A DNA stretch of 64,000 bases from positions 124,001 through 188,000 of the forward strand of contig NJPS01000046.1 in NCBI GenBank assembly GCA_002946415.1, written 5' to 3'. Positions 43,948-57,000 of the stretch are shown in pieces. Numbering within the stretch: position 1 is the first letter of the stretch; every line of letters starts with the position of its first letter. The notes below the pieces were generated by a model. The model saw nothing but the letters and a program-made list of their open reading frames with translations, ran no database searches and had not been told where the DNA came from. The stretch is from Rutstroemia sp. NJR-2017a BVV2 (taxonomy: Eukaryota > Ascomycota > Leotiomycetes > Helotiales > Rutstroemiaceae). The position numbers and the translations under genes are program-made.

Positions 43948-46036
43948 CGCGGACCTATCATCTAATTTCTTTCAAAATAGTGAACAAAATAAATAATAAT
44001 GAGGTTTGATAGTACTCGAAATGGTTAATGTTACAAAAGTTGGTGGTTTGTATGGTTCTCCTCGTTCGCGATTTCGTGTAACCGTAAATTGCAGCAAACA
44101 GCCGAAGGCATGATCCCTTCCACGTTTACAACTACATTCGGAAAAACACAACCAACCTACCTCATTGTCAACAATCCACCCTCCGCCACCATCATCATCA
44201 AGCCTCGCTGCCCCCCACATCCTTGGCGAAAAAGGGAGAAGAGATCGTGAAGATCTGGATAGAACATATATCTAAATATATCTTGTGTGATTCCAGAACA
44301 ATGCAAGATGATGATCTGGAATGACGAGCCCATACCCTTTGGCCAATTATGGGCCGTCTTCATCATGCATTTATCTGTCACAACGCTTTTCAGTTCTGAG
44401 CGATTCATTTTCATGATACGACCCGAGATATCCGCCTTCTTACCCTGCACATGGTCATAAATGCATGACCTAGAGGCTGTCTGGCTCTGCGCTGGAGGAT
44501 ATCTTGCTCAGCACACGATGGCTTCCCATGGTTGTCAGCCAAGACGGGGACATCTTCAGCAATCGTGCAAGGGCACGCTGGCCGAGAGCCCCGCACGAAC
44601 AGTATTCAAAACACACAAATAGCCAGCAAATTGCCGCACTTTCCCCTGGCTAATCAATGAACTTCTCTGGTATGTTCTGTTCAGGGGGGGTGGGCAGTAA
44701 CAGGCATGCGTCGTGTTGTACAGACTTACGCCGCACGGAACAGTCACGGAATGTCCGTATGGCCTGTAGGTGATGCGAGCTGCCAAGTTGTGAGCTGTAT
44801 CTACAAGTCCCAGGCTTTGCATACTATAGCATCAGGGTGATGAAGTGTTGGTGTTTGGGTCTCCTTTTGAACGTTTTGCTGATGTTTCTTCTAGTACCCA
44901 GTTTTGGCCCATGGACTTTACAATTTCTTCATACGGAGGTATAGCCTAGATAACTTGTGGGCATCTTCTATGCCTAGGTATAACCGATTCTGGTGCTTGG
45001 ATTATAAGGAAACCTATAAATGTAGGGGGTGTGGTCCGGTTGGTCTTGGTTGGTCTTGATCCTCGCCTCTGATGGGTCACTTCTTACGAATTGCTATTTC
45101 CAATCATGGTATGCCGTGCTGGCACAAGATACAGTGAGTCAGGCTCGTCAGGCATCTTAGTTACGACTGTGGGATGCCCACTAGTTACAGGGTGCCAACC
45201 AATTTTTGTACCCAACTTCCACCTCTTCTGTGACACTTAAAGTTCACCCCCGCGGCTCATTCAACCAGTACCCCGCGACGCAACATCATTACTGCATATT
45301 ATTCGAAAGCATCGGTTTCATAATTCTGAGGCTCGAGCAAGACGCGGAGGTCTACTTATGTGCTCTACTCGACAACTATGAAGCTGCTGGAACGGGAGGC
45401 TCGACATCGCAGCCAATACACATGTGTCTTCCAAAGTCTTCATCCACATTTGGCTTGGTGCCGCTGGCAATTGCCAGCCTAGATCCCTACCCTGCAGAAA
45501 TGGCAATACTTTTGAAAAAAAGCTACCCGTTACACCGGGATCATTTGGTGCGTTACACATGAATTCATCCTATGAGGTACATGCCCCCCAAATTCCAATC
45601 ACAAACCTCAAAGCGCACCGTAACCCATGTCCAGTGTTATATAATCTCCGGCTCCAGTTCTCACGCTATACTCAACAGCACCGCCACTAGCTGAGAGCGG
45701 AATTTGGCGATCGATATAGGGCAGAGCGCTCGTCACACTACGTTTCCGTAAAAAGTGGAAAAGGCTGCGGAATACTTCGAACTCTTATTGTGGAAACAAT
45801 CTACACCGGGACCAGGTAGATTCTGCACTGGGAAAACTTATCCGAAATCCTGACGCCATGTCGAGCCACACCCGAGTTTAGATCAAGCAACCATGCTGTT
45901 GGAAATAGTGCTTAGAATATCTAGTCTTTAGATGCATTCTCGTCAAGGAATTTTAGGTACCTCACGATTCCCTTCAGATTAACATAAACAAGACCACTAT
46001 GTTGACAAAAGACAGGTCGCAGGCTCGAGTCTTGAT
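43948..46036. other. Non-coding interval between MIS6 and the GNAT gene
   Basis: No gene supported. Frames at 44157-44450, 44556-44822 and 45206-45562 have no domain and disagree with typical coding character. Expected sequence for the missing GH3 catalytic domain of the next gene is not found here either. Confidence 0.5.
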
Positions 46037-47886
46037 ATGTCATCCCGTGTTGAGGTGTCAAATAGTAGTGACAATGGTGATCCGATGTATGCTCATCCAA
46101 CCGTTCGGCGTGGACTACAGATTTAACCTTATTTTAGGGAAATTATTGAAGAATCTGATTCTGATAGAGACTCATCATCTGGGTCTTCAGATGAACAAGA
46201 ATCTCTAGCTACAATTCTGAGAGACACCACAAACTGGTTGGCGCGGGTTCATTCACTGCAGGAACCCGAGATCATCATACTGCTTAGTCCGGTCGTCATA
46301 CCAATCACTCAAGATCCCTCAGATATCAGCGATCCATTCGAGCCTTTAGGTCGGGCATTGGCAAGGCGGCATGCCAAGGTAAGGCATGTGCCATATACTC
46401 AGAGGTAAGTAGTTGTTTGGCGGTCATTTTCAATACACAACCGACTAATGGCATAGAAATGGAATCACTTCTACACACCTTGGATTCATAAAGAGGGGCC
46501 ACGTCATTATTTTATGTTTTGTCGTCCGACCTGAACAACAGCTTCAACTTGAGATCGCGGATGTCGTTTTTGCAGTTAGTGAAGATAAGCCATGCATCAT
46601 TGTCATATGCGGCGATTCGACAGATATGCAAGATTCGATCTCGTTCCCCACAGTCATCCTAAGCGCAGACTACTCCACACAAGCTCTAGAGATGGCAGCC
46701 ACATTGATCTTCGGAGAACGTCAACCTAAACCTAAAGAAGAATTAGCAATTTTGGGACCCAGGCAGATGGAACCGGTACGGCCCAAGCTTTGGCCAGTGG
46801 ACCAATGGAATGAAGCCAGGGATGTGTCAAGCGTCCATAGTCTATGGGTTGAAAACTTTGATCGCCGTTTTTCCATCGATGCTGCGACTCTGACATCTTT
46901 GCTTCATCGGGAAGGCTACGCAAAACACTATGTGGTTCGATCTCCTACAAGTGGTGAAGTGCTTGGATTCTGTGCTACATATTTATCATATATCGATCAG
47001 GAAGGGGAGAGGCTTATTGCGTCGCTAGCAATGCTTCTAGTCAAAACGGCATATCGAAGGCAGGGCATTGGACTGAGTCTTCACTCCCATGCGGTAGATC
47101 AACTTAGGAGAACACGGGGCGTCATAAGGCTACAGCTTGGAAGCACTTTTCCAAGGACACTTTATGGACCCCTGGTAGGACGTGCAGGAGCCCTCACAGC
47201 CAACGATGAATGGTTTCGCCGACGAGGTTGGACACTAGATAAGAATTTGCCCGGGCAGGGGCAGCTTGTTTATGATCTCATTCTGCATATGAGGAATTGG
47301 ACGTATCAGGAACAGAGATCACAGGGGCCCTTCAGATATCGACCTTGTACACAGGATGATATGGCTAGAGTGCTCGAATTGGTCGAAAGAGCTTCAATTC
47401 AACAGGCCAGGATGGGATGGTTCGATCAATACTTTTCGTTGATGAATGGTCCCAACATCAAAGACATCGTCTTGTGCCTAGCAGGAGACCAGATAGTCGC
47501 CACAGCACTAACATATACTCCCTCCTGTGGCAGCGCGGCTGCGTCTAATCTGCCATGGGCTGAACGGGTTGGACGTGATGTTGGAGGTGTGACTTGTGTG
47601 TGCATTTTTCGTAAGTCTTTCATCGCTGACATCATTTCTTTTGGTGCAAATCTAACCTTTACAAAAGCATCTGAGCGTGATGCAATCATCGTGGGCTTAC
47701 TCAATGCTTGCGTAATGAAATTACACGGACAAGGCATGACAAAAATGTTCTTGGACGGTGTAGCAAATGGAGTGACGGAGTTGAAACAACTTGGTGAGCA
47801 GACTTTCTCCGGTTTTTTGCTTACTTTCTGACCATGCAGGGTTTGAGGAATGGGCGATATATCGAGACGTCTGGAAAGACATATAG
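46037..47886 (+). CDS. GNAT acetyltransferase-like protein, C-terminal part of a GH3-GNAT architecture
   Basis: Four exons fit in frame to about 566 residues: 46037-46086 (less certain), 46138-46404, 46457-47793 and 47840-47886. Residues 40-190 (EPEIIILLSPVVIPITQ, DPFEPLGRALARRHAKVRHVPYTQRNGITSTHLGFIKRG, PTVILSADYSTQALEMAATLIFGE) resemble the C-terminal end of fungal family-3 beta-N-acetylglucosaminidases. Two GNAT domains follow. The first has MLLVKTAYRRQGIGLSLHSHAV, the acetyl-CoA loop RxxGxG. The second has GGVTCVCIF and GLLNACVMKLHGQGMTKMFLDGVANGV, ending LGFEEWAIYRDVWKDI. The N-terminal TIM-barrel hydrolase domain normally joined to them is absent; only about 17 residues precede the acidic Ser-rich stretch EESDSDRDSSSGSSDEQE. 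It could be a functional stand-alone acetyltransferase or a truncated gene. Confidence 0.75.
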
Positions 47887-50800
47887 ACATAAGCGGCCTA
47901 CACAGGATATGATAAGGGTACGATGGCATCGGTAACGGTATTCCGGCGCAGGTTTCGGTCTCCTACAACATGTTTTGGGTTTCAATGATCATGGCGCTGA
48001 ATACTCTTACCAATTTTATTTTCGCACACAACACAAAAGCATTTTGTTCAATTTCAAGTTACAAAAGCACCACACGGAGGATAATACAAACTGCTGGGAT
48101 TTAGTATACTCGACGAATTACGCTGTGTGCTCCTGGATGAAACTACTCTATTGTGATAGATGTTCCAGTTGACCGATATAGAAACCCTCCAAATTGTACA
48201 ACCGAGCTCAAGGGTCGCACAGCTGAACGATCGCGATCTGAATGAAATCGTTCGCTGAAGTTACCATAGGATAGGACAAAATACATTGAAACGTAGCAGC
48301 TTCAGGACGCCACGTTCTTGGGTGGACCCAACAGCTAGCCTTGAAGAAAGCTTTGTGGTGCATTGCGCGCATCCACCTGCCTGAAGGGTTTCTTTCATGC
48401 AGGAGGTATCATTGCAGTGATCAGCAGACCTCATTACGATGGATGCCCTGCTAACTTTTCTGGTGCCTAACGGTTAGGCGCCGTTTCCGAGGACTTCTGC
48501 ATTTGACAACTTGCATGAGATGCAGCGTAACCAACAGTCTTCTAGATTTCGGATGTGGCGTCTAGATCCGGCCTGTGTTACCATGGCTGGCATGATACAT
48601 GTCAAAATATGGAGACAAGAACCGAAGTGCGAAATCCTGTGCCGCAATAAATGCCGGTCAACAACATTTCAAAGATAATCTTACATCAGAAAGCAAATTT
48701 ATCGATTCCGAATTGTCATAGTAAAACGGACTGTACTCCGCGCCATTGTATGTACTGAAACACATGTATGCACATGCAGTGGTGAACCATATTTTGGAAA
48801 TTTCTTACGACTCCACTCATTTTCTCGAGCCAAGAATATCTTACTTTTATGTCCATGCTCCACGAATCGCCTGTGCAAAGCAACGGAAACCTACAATGCA
48901 AGCATAGAACTAGTAGCATCGAGTTATGGGCAAGTTTAAGAATGATCTTCAGTTGGATGCCACACGCATACATCAATTATCATCCAACAGCCTGTTCATA
49001 ATGCGGGCTTCGCACAAACGCGCGGGTTCATTTGGTGCATGTTCTAGATCGCATCTATTCACTTCAACCTGGAGATTGGCGTTGAGCCCTTGACATGTCT
49101 CGCCGATCTATCTCTCAGTCAACATACGAGTCTGCATCATGAATTCCCGCACCAGATACTTCTGTTTACTGCAAACTATCATTCTAGAAGGTAGTTCACC
49201 TCCTTAGAGGTCTCGCTTGCTAGCTTCCGCACGGGACGAACCGTTAGGCACATTAGCACAACGGGAACTTGGGTCTGTGTGTCAAACCGAGAATGAATGG
49301 ATCACGGGGCCACTATTTCCTCGAACCACAAGTTATCAAATTAGACTCATCTAACTATTCTCGACTTGGACTCACTTAGACTCCAGCCGATCAGTATATC
49401 GACGAGAATACCGATACACGCGCGGTGACCTCAACTCCTCTCTCTTGTCGACACGGGGCTCATTTCCGCTTTCCACTTTGCTGGCCCGCAGGATTATCAA
49501 CTACTTCTTGGCCTAATTTCGATTTGCCCACTTTTATATGGCTTCTTTCGTCTTGCGGTGCTTTCGTCCGGCCATCGGGAGGTACATGACGGATCAAGTG
49601 ATGTCATTTCTTTCATGACTCGCGGCATGAACGCCCGGCAAGTACAAGGCGAGGACCGTAGACCGATCGATGCATGTGCCTTATTCACAGCATTACGCTT
49701 GTGTGCTATCGAACCTTTCAACGCAGCCATCACTCTGCTTCGGTTGGGGCTTAATGGTGATTAAGTTTTGAGGCATTATCAAATATACAGATTTGACCTA
49801 AAGCAAATGCTTTGGGAGGAGACTACCATCACACATACTCAAAAAGCTATGCATCTATTCAGAAGTCGATATCTCTAGCTCGTTCTACTGTATGAAGCTG
49901 TCAATATCTCGATTTAAGTTATTCTATGGAGGCTGCTCTTTCCCAGATCGTGGCAAGACGCTCCATGCTTGATCGGTTCATCCCAGCGTCTGATCTTTGA
50001 GTCTCCTCACTGGCCCTTAGTTGACGGTTCAGCTCTTTTAATCAACACCGAAGACAGCCCCTTCTCTTCTGTATATGGCTCGGTGGTGAGCAAGACCAGA
50101 AATTTTGATGGAGGAAATGAAAATATAAGAGGTTGAAAGTCATTCAGAGACGCTCGGCAAGGCCAGCTCCATGCTGAATTAGAACTACAAGGACTAGAAC
50201 GTGGTTGCCAGAATACTCCGGGCATCAGGCTTCAATGCACGAAGATGCGAACTGATGAACCCTCTGCATATATTGGAGATGCTATATACCGCAACCTCCT
50301 TGCTTTCCTTATATGCGACTGCATCTATGAGCCATGAATTCATTTCGTCCACTATCTGTTGTATATCAAAGGCGTGCCATGGAGAAAGCTTAAGGGGCAA
50401 CAGTCAGACAGCTCGCTCTAGACATAAATATTCGTTTCGCTTGTTACCTTCGATTGCACTTGGAAATGATACGAACAACTTACAGTTTAATGCAATGAAG
50501 TTATCAAGACATGGCCGATAGCTATGAAAAACAACAGCCTTGACAATATCATCTAATAGTGCATCCTCCTTCCTTTTCTCTGTTTCTGCTTCACTCTAAT
50601 TCACACTGCTTCACACTGCTTGCGTCTACCCTCCATCTCACTATCCCTATCATTAAAATCCCGATTCTCATACCTTCGTCTCCCAAATCTAACCTCGAGC
50701 GACATATACTGCAAGATTCTAGTCGCTTGATGCATGTTAAAGGTTCTTGTAGACCCCAATCGTCTATATCCTATCCCATATCTTTCCTCGGGGGTTGAAA

Positions 50801-51768
50801 TTATCGCTGCCATTACAATCCACAACGCCTTTCTCCTGAGCTTCGTCTCATTCCACCTAGTCTATGAAAAGCCGAAAGAACGTGGCCGTTTGCAATACGC
50901 AACCCGACGTACCAAAAGTCTACCATCTCCTATGTAGCAAGCTAAAAGTTCCTTTCACCATACAACCTCCTTGAGGTATGCAATAAGTAGCATGCATAAC
51001 TCCTCCGCTTACAAGTGTGCAACAACCTGATCCCAGCAATGCTATAGTTGAAGCATCCACAACGACGTCGCCTCGGATATACGACAAAATTCATCCCCTG
51101 CCAGCCAGACACCACCTCCCAATCAACGCGGTCTGGATAGAATGGATGTGCCATCTTCAGCGCGGAACCAACCATCTAAGACATCCTCTACAAAATGAAC
51201 TAGACCTTCAGACTTATCATCCCCTCACCAGACCCAGCCTATTCCAGAGGAAAAGCCACGCAGCACGACGACGTCCTGGCTCGATATGCAAAACCTTCGA
51301 TTGATTGTCCAAATATATAATGCACATTCTAGGGTAGTTTCGCCTAACGTATGGAGGGTGGAGGTGATATATTGATCAGCTTGAAGTTGTTCTTCTTTCC
51401 AGATATCTTCCTCGTTGTGCACTTCCGTTTAGAAATATAAACCTTGCCGGTCGATCTATGTCTTCAACATGGGTCAACTCAGCTCACTACCCACACCCAC
51501 TTATCTCTCGATAGTTCCCGCCCGGAGCGTGAGTGTATACCTTGGTTTCTAGACTACTATTCATTTTCTACCACTCAACCAACGTCCATCTATAGAAGGT
51601 GAATGATCTATTACGTGCGTAACTCGTAGGAAATCTATTCCGAGACCATTCTGCCCACCAAGATCTAAGAACTTGTCTTTCATTCGATATACCCGGCTGC
51701 TTCTTGAATTTCGTGAGGAGACGCCTGGGGTGGGGGAGGATGTTCCAGATTAATGTCTAAACTTCTGC

Positions 51769-51856
51769 TCTTCTCCCTCTCCCTCCCTCTCTCTCTCTCT
51801 CTCTCTCTCCCCCTCTCTCTCTCTCTCTCTATGTGTGTGTGTATGTATATATATAA
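51769..51856. repeat. Compound CT / TG / TA microsatellite
   Basis: About 60 nt of (CT)n with a few CC and CCC interruptions are followed directly by TATGTGTGTGTGTATG and TATATATATA. It encodes the Arg/Glu low-complexity frame on the opposite strand, which is not a gene. Confidence 0.92.
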
Positions 51857-52545
51857 AGCACACCCTCCTCTACTCCCCCATCTCCGCAACTATTCATAGA
51901 AACATACTTTCCATCCATCAATACCGACTAGTGACCTCCACACCCGCCGCTCCTCTCTATAGCTTTCTTTAAACGAGAACTGCGGAAGAACCGAGCACAA
52001 ATACACACCAACGCCTCGTCTTCATCTTCATCTCTATCTTCATCCTCCTTCCTCCCTGACCTAGCCTTCACTTCTACACTCCCCCTCCCCCCTGACAGTT
52101 CCCATGTCTCCCGTTTCTGGTGCACATCTCGACGTAAACGTCTTTTCAAAACCAGCCTTTACCCAAGACTCGCTGGAGAGAGGAAGAGAGAGAAAGAAAG
52201 CAGTTATCCATCCATCCATCCGTCTCCAAACAAGCTGAAAAATGCAAAGGAATTCTGGAATAAGACGGCAAATTAGGAAGAAGAGTATCAGCATCAGTAT
52301 CCCTATCCCTATCCCCACAAACCCAAAAGCACCGCACCGCATCCAGTACCTTTACCATCCAGCTCCAATCCCCCATAAATACTCCCCCCAACCTCCCCTC
52401 AAAAGCGAGTAATCACCAACCAAAAGCAAGAAAAGCCTCCTGTACCTACACCATCCCATCTTCAGCTCCCCTCCCCATCAAATCCCCACTCCACTCCACT
52501 CCATACCAACCTCTCCCCCTCCGACTCAGACCCCTCTCCGTGATA

Positions 52546-52581
52546 ATCACACCCACACACACCCACACACACCCACACAGA
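52546..52581. repeat. (ACACCCAC)n minisatellite
   Basis: Three to four copies of a 10-bp CACACCCACA-type unit, C-rich on the + strand. Confidence 0.8.
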
Positions 52582-52962
52582 CCCAGCACATGCAAGAACA
52601 GGAAACTTACCTTGCCTTACCTTACCCTAACCTAACCACCTGCGCAGGAAAGTTCAAACGAATGAACCAAGCGACCAGCTATCTTACACGATCACCGCAA
52701 GGGCGGGCGGAGTGGGCCGAGCCCCGGTATAGAGGAAGGGAGGAACGGGGTGTGTGTGTGCTTAGGGGAGGAGGAAGTGGGGATGATGTTTTTGGCATGT
52801 GGTGGTATATGCCGTCGATATCGATATTGATGAGATTCTGCGGATGGATGGATGGATAGACGCAGTTAGAGTGAGATAGATGTGGAAAGGAGGGAGAGGG
52901 AGGGGTTGGGTGGAGAAGAGGGGAGTGGGTTGTAGGGGGGTTGGTTGTGGTAGGATAGAGGT

Positions 52963-53018
52963 GGGATGGGATGGGATGGGATGGGAGATGGGGTTGGTTT
53001 GATATGATATGATATGAT
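52963..53018. repeat. (GGGAT)n followed by (GATAT)n pentanucleotide repeats
   Basis: Five units of GGGAT at about 52963-52987, a short spacer (GAGATGGGGTTGGTTT), then three to four units of ATGAT/GATAT up to about 53018. Confidence 0.85.
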
Positions 53019-53329
53019 GTGTGTAGTAAGATATCCTAGAACCAAGTGTCTGGATTTACTTGAGGTATGGAAGAACTATCTGTATTCACTTGAGCTATGG
53101 AACGGAGCGGCTAGTAGATAAATGGGATACGAAGAGAAGAAAATGTGCCAGCACTGAACTGAACTGGTTATGGACGCCGAGCGCAGAGACAGGTCAAACA
53201 TGAAGCAAGTAGCCCCAGAAGATGAATAACTAGAAACAAGAGAGATAGCTAGAATGCCATAGATAAGTATATATAAACGCAAGAACTTTTAATTTCATTT
53301 CATTCCATACATATGACGACCTCTGCTCC

Positions 53330-55206
53330 TCAATTTCCGCCCAACTCAACATATCTACCCACGTCCTCAAAACTCCTCACCAGCACCTGATCCACCTTCT
53401 CCTCCTCGCTCAACTCCTTATTCCCCTCCCTCACAACCACAAAACTAATCATACCCGCCTCCCTCGCAGCCCTCACCTCACCCACATTATCGCTCAAAAA
53501 CAACCATTCTCCTACCCCTCCCAACACCTTATTCTCTCCCGCAATCTTCTCATAACTTCCCTTCTCCTGTTTACCCCCCGCATTCACCGTATCCCAGTAT
53601 CCACCCTCACCCTCCCCATCCAGACCACGGTATATCAACGGTCTCAGATCGCCATCCGTAGTATATCTGAACAGCAACTTCTGCGCCGCCACACTCCCCG
53701 AGCTGTAGATGCAGACCTTGAGACCGGACTCATTCCATTCTTTAAGCGCAGGATGGACATCGGGAAACATAGGACATTTCAATTCGCCGGATTCGTAGCC
53801 GCGGAGCCAGAGGTAGCCTTGGAGGGATTTGAGATAGGCGATCTTGAGGTCCTTGGACATGAGATCACGGACATGGGAGAGGAGCGCGTTGGGGGTGGCG
53901 GCATGTTCAGGGGGGAAGGCGGAGCGGTAGGGTAGGAAGGACGGGGAGTCCCATTCTGTTTCGAGGTTGGAGGGCAAGACGCGGAGAGCGTAGGGGAACT
54001 GTGGATTGATTAGTGGTGTGATTGGGTGTCTATCATATTTGGTAGCAATAATTGGGCTCAGAAAGCTTGGGTGGATGTCAGACTACCTGACGTATCAAGC
54101 TGGAGGTACCTCCGGGCATGTGTCGGGTACCGGCAGTGTTTATGGCGGGGTACAGCCAGTGGCGCAAGGCCAAGTGGACCAGAACTCAGGGGCCCAGAAG
54201 CGAACCTGAGCATTGAAGACATTGGGTTCCCAATGTCTCAAGAGTGATGAGACATGATAGGTATCTGATGGAGCAGAAAACGTCCTGAATCCTTACCCCG
54301 CAAAGGGACTGCTGACCCCATGCGGGCATTGACCCAAAAAAGATCATCAAGGGACGTGGCAATCAACCATTTGCATTGAAGCCCAGCATGTTCAATGAAT
54401 TGAGAATGATGATCGCACTGGTGATCTCATTTCCATCCAATTCCATCCAATTCCGCCCAATTCCATCCAACTCCCGACACGCACACGGACGATTCCTCGA
54501 TCCGAGATAGCTGTTGCTATCACAACCAATGACGGTGAACCAAAGATACAAGAAGGCTGGGTAACACGACTGCGTACTTTCATCGATCATGCCACATGAC
54601 CAACCCCAAACCAAGTTTCCCGCCCCCAAAATATTCTCAGGGCGCAGAGCGGCATTGGCAGAGCTTTCGCGATTTGGTGATTCGCAAAACGTTCGATGCT
54701 GTGCAAACGTGGCTGGTAACTATGCCAACAGGGTAATTGCCTGTAAAAAACGATGCGGTCGCAAAAACAAATGGAAAAACAATATGCGACTCATGACTTC
54801 CTGCATGGGAGAATTGGATATCTCTGACCAGTGGGAAGGAAAATAGCTTGTTTACTTACCAAGACATCCTTGACAAACGAAATCGGACACACCGTCCCCT
54901 CTGCATTGAAGAACGAGATTGATATCAGCCTTCTGCTATATCACATCGCAATCACAAATTCTCTCTCGACGCCCGCCATCTCTGCCCCACGTGATTCTTA
55001 CGCAACCAAGCGTGCAGCACTTCCCGATTCTTTGCCTTCGATCCCCTACCCTTCCCCAGGAAATCTCTGCACTTGCAGCAGCTGCAGGCAAAATGATCCA
55101 AGAGAACTGTTCTGTACATGACCATAAGAGGAATAGAAGTAGACTCACCGATATCCAGCAATACCACCTTAATCATCTTCCGGTCCGGATCAGTCGACGC
55201 TGCCAT
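53330..55206 (-). CDS. UTR4: Enolase-phosphatase E1 (Utr4-like, methionine salvage)
   Basis: Three exons on the - strand (55206-55149, 54900-54860, 53998-53330) join in frame to 255 residues. The first two small exons encode MAASTDPDRKMIKVVLLDI-EGTVCPISFVKDVL, which holds the HAD motif DIEGT. The third begins FPYALRVLPSNLETEWDSPSF and contains the second motif in VCIYSSGSVAAQKLLFRY, HAD motif III-type lysine in GSYEKIAGE, and WLFLSDNVGEVRAAREAGM (acidic motif IV). Enolase-phosphatase E1 converts 2,3-diketo-5-methylthiopentyl-1-phosphate to the acireductone in methionine salvage. The introns are 248 and 861 nt. The second is the longest seen in this window and carries a short repeat (54433-54472). 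The third exon alone looks like a complete 215-residue frame starting MPSNLET, but would lack the catalytic aspartate. Confidence 0.93.
54433..54472. repeat. 10-bp tandem repeat, four units, inside the UTR4 intron
   Basis: CCATCCAATT is repeated four times with two substitutions (CCGCCCAATT and CCATCCAACT). It lies within the 861-nt second intron of the enolase-phosphatase gene. Confidence 0.85.
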
Positions 55207-56051
55207 GATAGAGAAAAATTGGTTCTCGACCTCAGCCCCGAAAGATGGCGGTGAACTTTCTTCTCGGATCGAATCTTCGATGGATTCTACGGATTGGATG
55301 GGGTAATACTGTCGCGCGGGCTGGGAGCGATCTACCTTCCTTGGGCCTCGCGCAAAGGTAATCAATCGCAAGGCTCGGTTCGTTTTTATTTGGGGTAGGT
55401 AGGTAGGCTGGAACGTAAAAGCTTTTCCTTCCTTTCGTATGCAGGAAGGGTGACGGAGCGAGTGCGAGTCTGATTTGCTCGAACCCTGGATCGAGTTTAC
55501 CCAAGGCACAGCAAACGAGGCTTGGTAAGGTTGCGACTGTCGATAATGCGAAAGCGTTGGTGTTATGATTCGTACAGGAAAGTGTGGTGCATGAAGGTGG
55601 AGGGTGTGTTCATGCAGCTAAGAAGCTTATGGCTTGGACCACTGCAGCGTTCCGGCAGAAGTCGTCGGAGATGCTGAGCCCTTTGGTGATAGGTACATGT
55701 AGGTACGCGGAAGGAACGTGGTGAGCGCGGCGGACGAGGGAGGGAGCGTGGATGTTTGTTGATAAAGTTCCCGTTTTGGTGGCGAGCGCCCGGGGAGTTT
55801 AAGATTGTGATGGCGGTGAAAGTCGTTTTTCTCTCTCTTGCACTCGTTTGCTCTTCTGGATTGTTGGCATTTTGTCCCTTGGGTGAAATCTCTGATGGCC
55901 GGCCGTTATTGGTGAGGGGCAGAGACACCCACCCCACTTGCAGCACATTTGCCATTGGACGTCACCAATCTTACACTTTTCACATTCACGTCAATCGCAG
56001 AGCAAAGACAATCGATAAGAAGTCAAGTTTCATATTCCAAACTCCGTGTGC

Positions 56052-56093
56052 AACTCCCAAAACTCCCAAAACTCCCACAACTCCCACAACTCT
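56052..56093. repeat. 9-bp tandem repeat (AACTCCCAA / AACTCCCAC)
   Basis: Four to five consecutive units, each ACTCCC followed by AAA or ACA. Confidence 0.8.
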
Positions 56094-56968
56094 CCATCTT
56101 TTCATGTGCAGACGCGGGTAAAAAGCAATCGTACCGCAGCTGCAGGAGAAGGGGAAAGTGGGCAAGTATCGTGGCAATACCTGGACTGGCGCTGGAAACT
56201 AAGGTACAACGAGTACAGGTACTTTAGTCCTTACTGGAGTCCGATTATGCATATGCAGCCGGGCCACTTTGGCTTCATGATACTCTGACTGTGCATATGG
56301 CTATCCCGACCCAGGCGAATGAGCGACGAGAGAAGGAGATGGCAGATTCGAGTGTGCCTGGACTGATAAGCAGATAGAGAGATACTCGTACGGATAAGTT
56401 ATTAGAGAGATGGTTATAAGAATGCGGTCAGTGAAAGATGTGGTTGATTGAAGCTGCTCATTCTCTCATGGATATGGATAAGCCATGTAAAGGAACGAAC
56501 GAAGGAACGAGATGAAAAATTTTCATCTTCACCGCTGCTTCTCACACTCCTTCAACGTAACCTTGGAAGAGAGAAACATTGAAGATATCGATCGCAATGG
56601 ATGACCGACAGACAGACTCCGTATGACCTCTTTCCTCCGCGCTGCTTGGAGGAACAGCCCTTCCCTTAAGCCTTGCGACCGATAGCTACCCACATGAGCA
56701 TGCAAATACCGCTGTTGGCGCAACTTTTGTGGGGAGGAGGGTCAAGCACCAAGCACCAAGCTCCATCCAAGCTCCAGGAGACACGCAGATGCAGATCTGC
56801 TAGAGGTCATAATTGTGGGGGCGATAAGAGATAAGTCACGTCAAGTTGTTTCGTTTGCGAGCGAGCGAGCGTCTGGAAGGAAATGAAATGAAATGCGGAT
56901 AAGAGAGAGAGTTTCATGATCCAACCAAACAATGCAAAATGATGTATATAGTATGGATACGGTGCTTC

Positions 56969-57000
56969 GTAGCCACTTTGTAGCCACTTTGTAGCCACTG
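56969..57000. repeat. 11-bp tandem repeat, three units
   Basis: GTAGCCACTTT occurs three times in a row; the last copy is incomplete and the first is preceded by C rather than T. Confidence 0.85.

Larger units (their letters stand above)
47887..53329. other. Gene-poor interval of 5.4 kb
   Basis: No supported gene. A - strand frame at 50400-50194 (KLSPWHAFDIQQIVDEMNSWLIDAV...) has somewhat protein-like composition but neither a domain nor flanking exons, so it may be a relic. From about 51770 the sequence is full of short repeats: a CT/TG/TA compound microsatellite, an ACACCC array and a GGGAT array. C-rich (52000-52600) and G-rich (52700-52990) runs explain the long low-complexity frames. 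Confidence 0.5.

Noticed and set aside
51680..51889. Arg/Glu-repeat frame on the - strand
   Set aside because: It is a direct translation of the CT/GA microsatellite.
53330..53977. Enolase-phosphatase starting at MPSNLET (215 residues)
   Set aside because: It would lack the HAD nucleophile motif DIEGT. Two upstream exons at 54860-54900 and 55149-55206 supply it in frame.
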